64,000 nt of DNA from Mantis religiosa (GCA_030765055.1 CM060958.1:108483627-108547626); one strand, 5' to 3'; numbered from the stretch's first letter, positions 42,300 to 53,642 are shown. Numbers and translations: made by a program. The notes: generated by a model from the letters alone, not told the origin.

Positions 42300-45200
42300 G
42301 CCACATAGCTGTTAGAATCACTTTGGGGTAAAACAATACTCCAAATATATAATATGTTTACCTTGCGAGGGTTAAAAGCAGCATTTTAAAATCGACGGTA
42401 ATGTTTGATGAAACAACCTACAATATATATTTGTAGTTGTGTAAGACTCTGGGGAGTAGATTATTAAAATGAACAAAAGGAGACTAGCAGATTATGTTAT
42501 TATCTTCAAGGAACTCTCGAATTACGTGCTTCGATTCTCATTAATATTAAGAACTTCCTTCTTCAGTTCTGCTGTCGGAGTTGAGAGAGTTGTGCCATAA
42601 CTCCATCACGATTCTTCCATTTCTGTAAGTTGAGAAATTAAAAAACATGAGAGTATTATATCTGACCAGAAGCTTGGAGCTAGATGAATGTCATAGTAGT
42701 TTCAGACAGCTGTATTAATATACCTCGACAAACGGATAGCAAGTCTCCTGGGGTTTCAACACAGAAGTGCAATGAATTAGGGCAAATTGAAATGTAATGA
42801 CCACAACTATCCTATTTGTTACATTATTTTAAAGTTGGCACTTGAAACAGGTACTGCACCACTACTAGAATAGAGACGGTAATACTTTCCACCAAAAAGT
42901 TCACTATAAATAGACCTTTTAAGATTGCCTGAGGTAAAAAAATCTGTGCTTTTAGAAACAGTTAACTCCAAAACGAAAAGCTGATTAAATACCAAACTTG
43001 TTAATATATTCCCAAAGATGCGATATGAACATTTTAAGCAAAATCTGCCATGCCAAACTAGCCTTTACAGAAAAAGTAAAAAGTAAAAATTCATTTTTTT
43101 AAGTGAAAACTTCTTCAGGCGCGTTTAGTACTTTTTGTGGGTTGTGAATTAAACTGAGCCGTCACGCTGGAATATGTGACGCTCATTCGGACGAAGTCGG
43201 CTCCAGTCGGCTCAATCCGAACTAACCCCCCACACTCATTCGTTTTTTTCCAGTCTTATGTTATCCATACCGCTATACACGTAGATTTTCTGTCACACTC
43301 AACAGCGTATCAACAACACGCATCCAGGTATGTTTTAACATATTTCAAATACTACAGGAGTTTCATTAAAATAATTGTCTTAGAGCAATTCTTACAAATG
43401 TCTGACCTTCTATCATTTAACAAGTCCACAACATGTGGAATTCCACTTTAAACAATAACAATAGTCAAAGGGAACAGAAAATATCACCAAAGTTCGCTAT
43501 TTTAATAATTAAAACCCTAATAACGAAACATAAAACTAATGTGCTAATTGGAAATAAAAGTGTTAGGAATTCGTTAAAGAGATGTGTCATTTAAGAACTG
43601 GTTACTTTTATTGACAATTTCTCTTTATTGTGAGTAGTAAAACCTAAAACATCAATAAATGAAATGTAATAACACGTAAATAATAAAGTTATCACGTATT
43701 AAAATGACGTTTTGCGTTTATTTTCATTTACAACTTATAGGTTATGTTTTTCCACAAACTGAAAAACCGACAGAGGGTCAAAATATTTAATATATAACTT
43801 TTTATAGAGAAAACATTGGCCAACTCATCGAACAAAAACATTTGAATTGAATTGAAAATGTATTAATATCAGTACCAATTGTGACAAAACATTTGAAATG
43901 AATATGACATGTAATAAAATATTTATGAACGTGTAATAAAATAAGGAGTTATGAGTATATGTACGGATATGTAATAACATGTAAATCAGCAAATGAATGT
44001 CATATAACTATGTTGTAAGATATGTATGAACTTGTAATTTTATTAAAAATAAAAATGCAATGAAATATGTGTATCTACACGAAACAAAATATTAAAAATG
44101 ATTGTGAAGTAGCATGTATTTTAATATAAAAATAATATAAAACAGTATATTATGTGATTTTATTTTACTTCCTTTATGCATCCTTTATGTATAACTCTCT
44201 TCGCACGGTCGCAAATCCGTGGTCATTCAGTTGTTTCAGAGTATTTTCATTTGTTAGCACACTGTTTAGCTCGAAACTGACCTCTTTGCGCAAGAATCAG
44301 TGTCAACATTAAATTTTTGAAACGATTTTTTAAGAATAATTTATAATGAATAGTTTTAAAGTTTTCACTTATGTCATGTGGTCTTAAGCACACATATTTT
44401 TTAAACAAGTAGCTATAAGATTTTGATTAAAATACCATATGCTCAAAAATTGTTACTACAAGAGAAGTGTACATCTAGAATTTTCTGGAAGTATCTCTTG
44501 AAGTGCTCTTCATTCTGGATGAATTTCGTATGACTGGTAAAGCGTAAGAAATGACACAAATCAAAATGAACATCTGATTAAAGCATACGCTTTTTTATGT
44601 ATGTAGAGATAATGATTTTCAAGATATCCCTATTTATTTGTTTAAATTTTCAAACAATTTCTAAAATACGAAATGTTTATTTATTTTTTAAGGTGTGCAA
44701 ATAAAATGGTATGCCAAGATACTATAACATAGTGACCAGCCCTTGAAGCATTTGACTATTGCTTATTGTTTAGCAATTATTTTGGGATGATTGATATTTG
44801 GAAGGATTATGATGCGATGATCTCCATCTTGAAGCAGGATTATTTGGGATGAAGGTGGATGGAGATTAATTTCTCACCTTTGGTGACGATTTGAAGAAAT
44901 CTAGAAGTTTCTCCTGCAACTCTGGATAATCAGACGCATCTGTAATTCTTAGACGATGAGTTCTTTTTCTTTCCCAGGATCGCGGTAACGGGGCTGATAA
45001 AGTTATTATAATAACTCTTTAATAATGAAAAAATACTTTTCTTGTTTAAAGATGGAAATTCAATTCCTTATAAACAATTTTAAGTTCTTTGAAACAATTA
45101 CAAATATTATTAATGTAGTCTTTTTACAAACAGCGGTAGATGCAACGATGAACAATTTATTTTCTTACGCACAAGCTACTTATGCATCTCTGATGTATAC

Positions 45201-45800
45201 ACAAAATTGTTTCTGCACACATTCGGATAGACAAACTTTCATAAGCAGAAGAACAAACTCTTTTATTACATTCAACAACTTATCATATTACGTTGTCATG
45301 GCTACACCATTAAAATAAAATGAAATCTGCATATCTAATAGCCCGGTTTCTGGAATCTATAGCAGGCCTTATTACACAAACTTCATTTTTAACTTTATTA
45401 ACTTTTGAATCAGATTTCATAAAACAATTTACAAATTCTGCAGATATACTTTCCATCTTAACGAAATAACTAAACCTAAATATTACTGGATTCCAGTAAC
45501 CCTACAAATATATTCATCTAATCTATATAAAACAGTGTTTTTCTACTTTACTTCTACTTCAACAATATAAATAAAATCTACATTTCTACTAGAGCTTTAA
45601 TTCTTATAACAAGCTACGAATGACTATTTCCTACAGTTTTAAAATTTCCTCTTCTGCAACTAGTATCCAAAGCTTCCTCCTACTGGTATCTATCTCCTAA
45701 AGGAACTGGCATCAGTAGATGGAGCTGATTTGTCAGTTCCAGAGATCCGGGTAGTCATCTCTCCGCTTCTGCATTATCAACTGCATCTGTCCGCTCTGAT
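42300..45800. other. Long AT-rich stretch without recognised features
   Basis: No coding motif, SINE, LINE or inverted-repeat end recognised over 3.5 kb. 43850-44130 is weakly repetitive (recurring ATGTAATAA/AATAAAAT words), and 43150-43230 is a short GC-richer patch. Frames such as 45025-45318 look like chance. Confidence 0.5.
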
Positions 45801-45807
45801 ACTCTCC

Positions 45808-45827
45808 ATATATATATATATATATAG
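45808..45827. repeat. (TA)n tract
   Basis: Short alternating TA run directly against the left end of the solo LTR. Confidence 0.95.
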
Positions 45828-46240
45828 TGTGACTTTGTGGGTTCGTGAAATTAAAAGTCTAATTGCACAAACTCAAAATGTTCTTTATTTCCACCGAATT
45901 ACAGTTGGAACACTTGCCGATTACATAGAATTACTTTGCGCACACAATTACAATCCACCAGTTCGTCTGTCACAGGTCCATTTCACGCTCAAAATTACGT
46001 ACAACTCCTCTGATACACGTACACCGTCTTCCAGTCCGTCCGCTAACTCGGCGCTCCTCACGGCTGCTCGCCAAGAACTGAACTGAACCGTCCCTGCATC
46101 CCTTATATACGCAAATCGCTGTGTCTGGAAGTTTCGCGGATCATTGAATCATCCCGAAGGTTCCAGACGTTAGTAGGAGGCGAAAGAGATGCTACAGGTC
46201 TCGTACCGCTCTTCTAACCACCCCCTTCGTTAGCGCTACA
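45828..46240 (-). mobile_element. Solo LTR, gypsy-like
   Basis: On the minus strand it begins TGTAGCGCTAACG and ends AAAGTCACA (TG...CA). In order it has a TATA box (GCGTATATAAGGG), an arthropod-type initiator (GTTCAGTTCAG) about 25 bp on, and AATAAAG near the end. The last ~60 bp match the LTR at 50630-51070. No internal retrotransposon sequence flanks it, and no target duplication was found; the adjoining (TA)n may have erased it. Confidence 0.75.
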
Positions 46241-46453
46241 CAGATAAATGGGTAGGCGTGGTCTGAACGCTTCCCATCTGGCCCTACCTGTCAGCTGGTC
46301 CTATCGGGAATTCCAATATTCGGGTGACAATATATATGGCAGCATATCTTCTCTCTCCTGTTATATTGTTTCTGTCTATGCTCTTTCTGTCTTCTTTCGG
46401 ATGTCCATAACTGGCATTTTCTATTTATCAGCTGTGCGTTTTAAATCAGGTAT

Positions 46454-46790
46454 TCAAGTCTGGTAATCTGTATCTTCAGTTTCTCTTGGTCCTATTTCCC
46501 TCCGACGATTTCTTAAGTAATATTCCTTTCTCGTAGATTGAAATGTTCCTACATTTCTTTCTTGAAATATTTTGTCGCGGGTCATATATTCCTCCAACGC
46601 CTTAACGGATATTATTTGAGACATATTTTCTAAATGTACATAATCTTCTCCTTCTCTTAAGATGTTCCATAAACATTTTCCTTGAAGTTTCCTTCGACCG
46701 TCTTCTACGAGTTCACTATATTTATTGCACTCAAAAATAACATGTTCAGGCGAATCTCAACAGTTACATTGCTCACATAAATCCACCATT
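46454..46790 (-). pseudogene. Non-LTR ORF2 C-terminal fragment with zinc knuckle
   Basis: Minus strand: DLCEQCNC, TGA, DSPEHVIFECNKYSELVEDG, RRKLQGKCLWNILREGEDYV, SVKALEEYMTRDKIFQERN, ending at TGA 46454-46456. The CxxC...HxxFEC arrangement is the C-terminal knuckle of R1/Jockey/I-type LINEs. Different family from the 12883/15020/49455 group. Apart from one nonsense codon the last 100 residues are open. Confidence 0.75.
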
Positions 46791-46904
46791 TCCTACTTTA
46801 CATAACTTCTTTATTTTATTACAAATACTAATCTCTTTGACTATTCTTAATAAAACATGAAGTATAAAATAACCTTAGTGCTTTTTGTATATTTTTTTAA
46901 CTGC

Positions 46905-47145
46905 AATGTTCATACCAGCGGCCGGTCTCCTTTGGAACATATCGAAGCTGTTAACTCGTATTTGTTGGGTTTTAATCATTAGGTCACGCACACATTTGCA
47001 CACTCATTCATACTTCCAGACTCTGGGGAAGATGAGGAATTATCTTGGTCGTAGAAAAATCCGCACCCCCACCGCCAGGAATCGAATCCGGGACCCCTAG
47101 CACTGCAGGCAGATACTCTACCGACCGAGCTACGCGGCCAGCGTG
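46905..47145 (-). mobile_element. tRNA-derived SINE (family B)
   Basis: On the minus strand: GTAGCTCGGTCGGTAGAGTA (A box), GGATTCGATTCCTGG (B box), then GACCAAGATAATTCCTCATC and CGAGTTAACAGCTTCGATAT. Matches 55375-55650 throughout. The tRNA-like head is very well preserved but continues into SINE body, so it is not annotated as a tRNA gene. Confidence 0.9.
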
Positions 47146-47149
47146 TAAT

Positions 47150-47658
47150 GCTTTATTCCCCTGATGATAATGTCGTATGTCATGCTGGCAGCACTTCATC
47201 GGTGTCTACCTCGAGCTAGTTATCCCTGATTGGTGAAAACCCATCTGCAATGCACAGAGACATTGTGGGCAACACGTAGTTTGTCAAAGAGTGATAGTAA
47301 GACACCGGCAATACCCCTTCTTTACATCACATATCGGTGAGTTCATCAATGTTGTTTCTATATTTTATTTCTGTATCTATAGTACGGTGTTTATAGTGTA
47401 GATTCGAATATATTTCCTATAAATTGATTATGCTTATAGGAATTGGTTTGTTTAAAACTTTTACAGAGCCACTTAGAAATGCAGTTTTAAATTTAGATAT
47501 TCAAGTACGTCCCATAATACTAAGTAAACATAAGCTATGGTAAGAGGACACATTTTGAATTTCAATAATACCGAGCATTATTTAACTCTAGGAAAAGTTT
47601 TCTATTAGATATTTGCAAATTATCAAACACTATTTTCAAGCTAAATGTAAAGTGCTTA
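47150..47658. other. No recognisable feature
   Basis: AT-rich. Nothing recognised. Confidence 0.4.
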
Positions 47659-47962
47659 CACCGACTGTCATAAATAATCGGACAGACTTTGCATTTCACT
47701 ATGGAGTGCTCTATAAAGCAGGATAGATTATGTGTATCAATCTCAAGGTACTCCTTGTGTTAAGCAAAATTCATTTGCTATGAATATCAATTTTAGAGAT
47801 TGAAGATGTGGCTAAACTAAGAGCTTCCCCATTCAACCTTGTTTACAGTATAAATTTACGACACAAAGAGAATCAGACAGCACAAATGAAGTGCAATACA
47901 AACGAGTAGGTGAAGTCTGTCAGTAGACAAAACAACATCGTAGAAGAAGGCAAGAGCACAGT

Positions 47963-48600
47963 ATGGGGCCCAGAAGTAAGCAGAGTACCTTTGAAGAGAG
48001 TCAGTTAGCGATCTATCACTATGAAAAGAACAAAATATACCCGGAAATAGCAGAGATTGTGAATCTTAGCAAAAGTATAGTTAGTGACATAATTCACTGG
48101 TATAAGTCTAAAGACAGACTTGAATCTCGAGCAAAGCCAGGGCGACCAAAACTTCTTAACGATAGGCAGGAGTCTTATATTATGCTGAAGGTAAAACGGA
48201 ATCAGCATATAAGTGCTCCGGTAATTTGTACTGAGATTCAGGGAGAACTAGGACTGAAACGATCAAAAAGGGTCATGCAAAAACAAGATTTTAATGGTCA
48301 CGTAGCCACAAAAAAAAAAAAAAAAGCATACATTTTCAGCAAGAATAAAAGGAAGCGATTACAATTTGCCAAAGACTTTGTTAACAGACAAACAATTGCT
48401 AGGATCAAGTTATTTGTCGTAACGAAAGCAAATACAACCTTGCTGGTTCCGATGGCAGGGTGGTTGTGTGGAGGAAAACAAACACGTAGCCGGAAGAGCG
48501 CAGTTTACAAGGCACAGTCAAACACGGCGGAGGGACTGTAATGGTATGGGGCTGTATTTCCTCTAGGGGAGTGGGAAAGCTGGTGTTCATAGACACAACC
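47963..48600 (+). pseudogene. Tc1-like transposase, N-terminal to mid part
   Basis: MGPRSKQSTFEESQLAIYHY, EIAEIVNLSKSIVSDIIHWY (first helix-turn-helix), ESRAKPGRPKLLNDRQESYI (GRP hook), a poly-Lys slippage tract from A15 at 48310, and NKRKRLQFAKDFVN. After a shift NESKYNLAGSDGRVVVWR is the D1 block with Asp changed to Asn, then GGGTVMVWGCISSRGVGKLV. The frame stops before the SINE. Confidence 0.88.
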
Positions 48601-48608
48601 ATGAACAA

Positions 48609-48858
48609 TTTTTTTGTTTTGTTGTAATTTACGTCCTCCAACGTTAAGTCATATCGGACGATGAATGAATGAAATTGGTAAAATGATGCTTCAATGAATC
48701 CGGGGCCCATGGAGTTTAGAGCTACCTGACATTCGTCTTTAAGGATAAAGGAAAACCCCGTAAAAACCTTATCCAGGTAACTCACCCTGACCGAGATTCA
48801 AACTCGGGACCTCTTGAACGTGAGGCAGCCACACTACCATCTACGCTACCGAGGCGGG
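48609..48858 (-). mobile_element. tRNA-derived SINE (family A) with perfect 13 bp duplication
   Basis: CAACCATGAACAA flanks it at 48596-48608 and 48859-48871. Poly-T, TTACGTCCTCCAACGTTAAG, inverse B box GAGATTCAAACTC, and CTACCGAGGCGGG at the tRNA-like end. The precise duplication defines the element's ends and shows it is younger than the Tc1 host. Confidence 0.95.
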
Positions 48859-48871
48859 CAACCATGAACAA

Positions 48872-49415
48872 AGAAATCTTAGACTATTACAGCAAAATTT
48901 AAAACAAAGTGCAGAAATGATGGGTATTTTGGACAGCATCTCATTTTATCAAGATAATGATCCAAAGCACAATTTTGGAGCACAAAATTTATGTTATGTT
49001 TTAATAAACATTAGAGGATTTAATCAGTGATTTCAAACTAATGATTTAAAATCTTATTTAGTAATTTTTAATTGCACTAATTTTAATTATATTTATTCTT
49101 TATTCAAATATCTTATATTAGAATATAACACTGCAGGTGTCTCACATTGTGCAGCTATGGTTACTTTAGAACTGTCCTCATGTACTGCATCCACCCCCTC
49201 AGTCCCCGGATCTTAGTCCTATAGAGGCAGTATGGGATAAACTGGAGAAGACCGTGCGGAGGATCCCATCACAACCAAGCAGCACTTGAAGGGGAGATTG
49301 CAAGAGGAATGGAGCAAACTTTCTACAGCCTACCTGAAAAACCTGGTTCACATCTTGCCGAATAGGTTGCGAGAAGTAATGAAAAGAAGAAGGAGAGTCA
49401 CAAGGTACTAAGACA
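48872..49415 (+). pseudogene. Tc1-like transposase, C-terminal part, with 155 bp insertion
   Basis: Reading resumes NKEILDYYSKI, then FYQDNDPKHN (D2 block; Asp kept) at 48950-48970. The next 155 bp (48972-49126) are foreign AT-rich DNA. Then, in pieces, TAGVSQLWL-like and PPPQSPDLSPIEAVWDKLEK (DDE Glu kept) at 49190-49250. The inserted piece has no recognised ends beyond a repeated ACA/AC. Confidence 0.8.
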
Positions 49416-49704
49416 TATTTTGTATCACACTCAATTTGTTATGTCCGATTACTTTTTCCTCCCTTACCGTTAACATTTTTATAGCTATCTTCTTCTCTAC
49501 TTTCACCCAATTTGCGTCCCAAACCTTTTTTCTCCATATTGCTAACTCCTTGCATTCTGTTACATAGTGTGCTATGCTTTCTTTTCCACCACGCAATTCA
49601 CAAATTCCCTTTTCCTTACCTCTTATCCCTGTTAGGAATGTTACTGCTGTTCTCATCCAAACTAGCCCTTCTGTCTCTTGCCTATTGCAGTAATTCACGC
49701 ATTA

Positions 49705-50612
49705 TACAAATATAACTATTTCTAACAAAAGACTTCACTTAAGAAAAATGATATCGATTTTCCTTATTAGTTGAATTAGTTGAAGTTGAAATCAATTTCA
49801 CGAAACCTTGTTCGCGACGTCAGCCAGAATTTATAAAAAAGAACATTGACAAATTTAAATATAAAAAACTGTTAATGATATTTCTACTCTTAAAAAATAA
49901 AAGACTATTATAGTTTTAAAGAATTTACTTACCATCCTAGGTTTAATAAACAATTTCAAAAAGTTTTTAAAGAGTTTGTTATAACTTTGGTTCTTCAAAA
50001 CAAATATAATATTAAAATTTTACTACATTTCTCTAACAAAGATGAAATTCTTAACAATAAAAAGTCTGGTATTTATCAATTTCATTGTTTACATTGTGAT
50101 CGGGTTTACATTGGTAAGGCGAAACGTAATTTAGAAACCAGAACGAAAGAACATTTTCGTAACATTAAGTATAAACAAACTGATAAATTGGCCGTAGCAG
50201 ATCATTTTTGGTCATTTAACCATAATATAAATCCTGAAGTTAAATCATTATAACAAATAAATGTCTTGGTAGATTTAATGGTTTGGGAAAGTATATTTAT
50301 TTTTTAAAAGAATATGACTGATGAATTTTGGAATACCAGCAGTTGATTCTGTTCTTATGTTTGTTTCGTTTTCAGATTTTGGTAATACTGAAAAAACATT
50401 ACATAGTAACTTCCTTATCGACGAATCTTTTTTCTCCTGTGGTTTTCTTTGACTGACGTCGCGAACAAGGTTTCGTGGAATCGATTTCAACTTCAAGTAA
50501 TTCAACTAATAAGAAAAATTGACATCATTTTTGTTAATATAAGTGAAGCTTTTTGTTACAAATAGTTATGTTTGTATAATACTTATTGCTTCACTGTAAC
50601 CAGCTTCATTTT
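49705..50612 (+). mobile_element. PLE family 2 copy with inverted arms, inside LINE
   Basis: The left arm (49706-49826) and right arm (50450-50575) are inverted copies (GTTGAAGTTGAAATCAATTT against the inverse of 50465-50495; both include CCTTGTTCGCGACGTCAG). The coding part lies between. GTAATTCACG on the left and GTAATCTACG on the right look like a slightly diverged target duplication in the LINE. Confidence 0.75.
49987..50253 (+). pseudogene. PLE family 2 GIY-YIG endonuclease domain
   Basis: 88 codons: SGIYQFHCLHCDRVYIGKAK holds both signature strands (GIY, YIG) with the CxxC between them that is characteristic of Penelope-type nucleases. Then RNLETRTKEHFRNIKYKQTD and LAVADHFWSFNHNINPEVKS. 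The Arg of the RxxEH helix is kept. The reverse transcriptase part is absent and the frame ends at 50253 by a nonsense codon. The best preserved nuclease domain in the window. Confidence 0.88.
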
Positions 50613-50629
50613 CTACGTAATCTACGTAT

Positions 50630-51070
50630 TGTGACTTTGTGGTTTCGTAGAATTAAAAGTCCGAGTTGCAGATATTGCAAATGTTCTTGATTTCCGTAGA
50701 AATCACTGTTCAATTCTCACGTAACAACATTACGTCACATATACAACACAATCTTCCAAGGTCGATGACAATAACAAACAGCGTTCAGCTTACATCAGAT
50801 CTCGTTACAACACTCTACAGCTGTTTACTGCTTACGACTGTTTGCGGGCCCCTCTTGGCGAGTCGTCGTCTTTTTAAATACCTCCTTGATAAATTCGAGA
50901 GGTCTCTGAAACAAATAAGAAAACAACTTTTCTCTGTCTTTGAAGATATCACTAGAACCTACCAAACGGGAAACTCTATCTGTGCCGGCAAGTCCTTTAT
51001 CTCAGCTATCTTTATTTGTCGGCTCTTGGTGTACACAAGCCGCGCTATCGTAGATAACGGCCTCGCGACA
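50630..51070 (-). mobile_element. Solo LTR, gypsy-like, with 4 bp target duplication
   Basis: Minus strand begins TGTCGCGAGGCCG and ends AAAGTCACA. It has a TATA-like GGTATTTAAAAAGACG about 185 bp in. GTAT duplicated at 50626-50629 and 51071-51074. It interrupts the LINE exactly at CTACGTAT|GC. Its last ~60 bp match the 45828-46240 LTR while the rest differs, so the two belong to related subfamilies. Confidence 0.85.
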
Positions 51071-51710
51071 GTATGCTGCTCGTCCCCAGTTTCCTTTTAT
51101 TTGTTTGTAAAATTGTAATGATTTCGTATATTCTGGACTTCCCCATATTTCCTGCCTTTCTATATCTCTTATTCTGCATTTTACAAATTTACCCACATCA
51201 CTTGTATTCCTTTCCTCTAATCTCTATATATCTCCCATTCCTATTTTTTTTTCCAAAATTTCTCCTATCTCTGCCCACCAACTGTTTGAGTCTCTAATCT
51301 TTTTTGCTGCCTCATGCATAATTTCATAATTTCTCCTTCTTTGACCAAGCAATTATACCATGATGTTATTATTCTTTCCATTATTATTATTATTCCATTT
51401 CTTCTTGTATTTCCAAATTCTACTAAAGATACTTCCCTAGGAGATGATCTTGGTAAGCCTAGTAGCTCTTTACAAAAACTTCTGTAGTTTTAGTCCACCG
51501 TTTTCTTTACATCTGCGACCCCCCCCCCCCCAGATCTCTACTGCATACAGCATTTTGGATTGCACTAGAGTTTCATACATTCTTTCTAACCACAGTACTT
51601 CCTATATTTACTATAAGTACGTAATAAGAAAATGTTTCCGTTGTTATTATGATATATTTGGCAACCTTTTCGTAATAATTCTAAAGCCAACATGGCGCTC
51701 CAGCAATCCA

Positions 51711-52400
51711 TAATTCCAGTTCGGCCTCCATTTTGATGTTCTAACAATATTCCAAGCATCACATGCAGTTCATGGCCCCGTGAAATTGACCTCCGTGTAC
51801 TGAAGGTAGGCTACCACTACCGAGGAAATTTTATTGCCATAGTAAACCGTGTTCAATGCCGTTGCCACCAAGACTGGCGACGTTTGTCACCTTAGAAATG
51901 GCTGAAAATCCATTTAAGGAAAGTGGTTTGCCTCACTAGGAAAAATAACCCAGATGCACGACTCTGAAGTTTTTATTCCCTTTTAAATGACTTTGCGATA
52001 TCTTATCTTTAAATAACACTTGAGGATGATTTCCGGAATGAAGTTCTTGAATAGTTATAACGGGATTTTACCAAAAGCCATCGGGCAGATGGACATTCTT
52101 GAATGACTTTTCTATAGATCCATTTTGTGCTGAAGGAACTTTGATGTGATGCAATCACGTGATTTTCTTTACCTCTGTACAATTTGATCTTATTCTTAAC
52201 TACTGCATGATAATCTGCACGATAAGCAATGGTCAAACATTTTAAAGAGCTGGACCTATGTTTGGATGTAAACTTTCTTCTTTTTATATAACTAAAAAAC
52301 AAAAAAGAAAGAATGAACAATGATTCCCCATTTACCAAAATACAAGCATTTTAAATTAGAACCAATTAAAAAGAATGTTTTTAAATGAATAGCTACATAG
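51711..52400. other. Unrecognised stretch with one 109-codon minus frame
   Basis: The frame 52009-52338 (minus) contains RADYHAVVKNKIKLYRGKEN, HQSSFSTKWIYRKVIQECPS and ARWLLVKSRYNYSRTS. It looks protein-like (basic, few low-complexity runs) but I do not recognise it. No splice signals are obvious. It could be a transposon or a processed fragment of a host gene. Confidence 0.3.
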
Positions 52401-52405
52401 AAAAC

Positions 52406-52790
52406 AAGACCTGAATCTTTTCTGGCGAAGAACATACTCAAGTTTTTCTCGGGAAGCATGCCAGGTGAGAAGACGACGTGTCGGGAGTGTGCATCTCTCC
52501 CATCATCAGAATACTTATTAAAATTGAATAACCATAAATGAATAATTGGATATAACACAAATATAAACAAAGACAAAACACTATGAAAATTCACATTACT
52601 GAACAAAATACTGTTTTCAGTAAATAAAATGCTAGGTCAGGAGATGACGTGAGCATAGAAAATTAATTGGGTCAAAGAAATGTAACTACTTAACTTGTAT
52701 TGATCTGTGCTTCGTACGTCTCGAAGGATTTCCATTTTAAAGCCGGTTTCCAAGAGGAGCTGAACTGAAATCCAGCATCACGATTAAGCC
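52406..52790 (-). mobile_element. PLE family 1 copy, minus arm of second inverted pair
   Basis: GACCTGAATCTTTTCTGGCG at its start, then tail and the end of the nuclease frame to about 52790. The hammerhead-like region (52472-52508) has lost its GAAA (GACA) and most of stem III, so it should be inactive. Confidence 0.85.
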
Positions 52791-53110
52791 TTAAAATGGA
52801 AATCCACCGACTTATGAAGCAAAGATCAATACAGCTTGATAATCAAGTTAAGTAGTTAAATTTAGTTGACCTAAGTAATTTTCTGTACTCACGCCATCTC
52901 CTGAGCTGGAATTTAATTTACTGAAAACAGCGTTTTGTTCAGTAATGCCAATTTTGATAGTGTTTTGTCTTTGTGTTTGTGTTATATCCAGTGTTTCATT
53001 TGTGGTTATAACATTTAATAAATATGCTGATGATGGGAGAGATGCACACTCCCGAAACGTTAATTTGTAATCGTCTTCTCACCTGGCTTGCTTCCCGAGG
53101 ACAACTTGAG
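52791..53110 (+). mobile_element. PLE family 1 copy, plus arm of second inverted pair
   Basis: Starts inside the coding end (TTAAAATGGAAATCCACC) and runs through the tail to CTTCCCGAGGACAACTTGAG. Joined head-to-head to 52406-52790 at a point inside the coding end, so the two arms can pair over about 300 bp. Confidence 0.85.
53027..53075 (+). ncRNA. Hammerhead-like motif, PLE plus arm
   Basis: CTGATGA 53027-53033, GGGAG/CTCCC, GAAA 53054-53057, GTC 53073-53075. The base before CTGATGA is G, which could pair (wobble) with the T after GTC. Confidence 0.45.
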
Positions 53111-53157
53111 CAGTTTCATAGCAAATATATTTGAGATAAATTGTATGCTTAAAAGAA

Positions 53158-53642
53158 ACCGAACAGGATGATTCAGGCGGTTTCTTCTGTGGTCCGCATT
53201 CGGAAGGCCTAGGTTCGATTCCCTTTGCCGACCTGCCTGACCCATGGGATTTGAAGAGGGTTTTCCCGGATCGCCAGGCTAGGTTAATCTACATCTCACA
53301 AATTTACTGTCCCTCCATTTCATCTCTATCACAATTCCACATCATTTCTCATCTGATGAAGCCTTTCAGGGTAGAAGTGTCAGGAGGTGTATCGGCGCTG
53401 CATGGCAGGATGATATGTTCAAGTACTTACAGCATAGTAAGTCACCACAAAATGTGCGTGTCTCATAGCATATGAGAACCTCTAGTGGTCTACCGGGAAA
53501 CATATGAGTCAGTTGGAGAATTTAATGCCATATTGGCATGTTGGCCATAGTAGCTCAGTGGTTTATAGCAACTGCACGGAGAGCGGAAGATCCGTGCTTC
53601 AAATCCCAGCTTTGACATTGAATTTTTCAGTCCGGCTGTACT
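53158..53642 (+). mobile_element. Composite tRNA-headed SINE: unit D followed by unit E
   Basis: Unit D (53158-53414) has GATTCAGGCGG and GGTTCGATTCCC as A/B-box-like elements and ends GGCAGGATGATATGTTC. Unit E follows without a gap (AAGTACTTACAGCATAGTAA) and holds a second tRNA-like module with GTAGCTCAGTGG and TTCAAATCCCAGC (53546-53611). D also occurs with a different tail at 57141 and 62949. The inverted copy at 54430-54620 shows the same D-E order. Confidence 0.75.

Larger units (their letters stand above)
47659..49455 (+). mobile_element. Tc1-like element with two insertions
   Basis: Left end after TA: CACCGACTGTCATAAATAAT, then CGGACAG. The right end keeps only the inner part (inverse of AGTAATCGGACATAAC) and is cut off where the LINE begins at about 49455. 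A SINE (48609-48858) and a 155 bp segment (48972-49126) interrupt the gene. Confidence 0.85.
49455..51710 (-). mobile_element. Non-LTR retrotransposon (copy 3) carrying a PLE and a solo LTR
   Basis: Minus strand, same family as 12883-13622 and 14996-15885. Pieces: LERMYETLVQSKMLYAVEIW (RT thumb region, 51540-51600), a poly-C tract (51519-51532), WGRA-like segment at 51050-51110, the CNRQE-like region and zinc-knuckle part NYCNRQETEGLVWMRT, CELRGGKESIAHYVTEC (49455-49690). The LINE is continuous if 49700-50612 (PLE) and 50630-51070 (LTR) are removed: both junctions fall in the word AATCTACGTATGC that is intact at 13390-13402. Confidence 0.8.

Noticed and set aside
43850..44130. A tandem repeat
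   Set aside because: Recurring AT-rich words without a constant period; composition alone explains them.
45025..45318. A possible small coding gene of 97 codons
   Set aside because: Very AT-rich, no recognisable motif, no supporting context.
52472..52508. A fifth active hammerhead motif
   Set aside because: GAAA is changed to GACA and stem III is mostly deleted.
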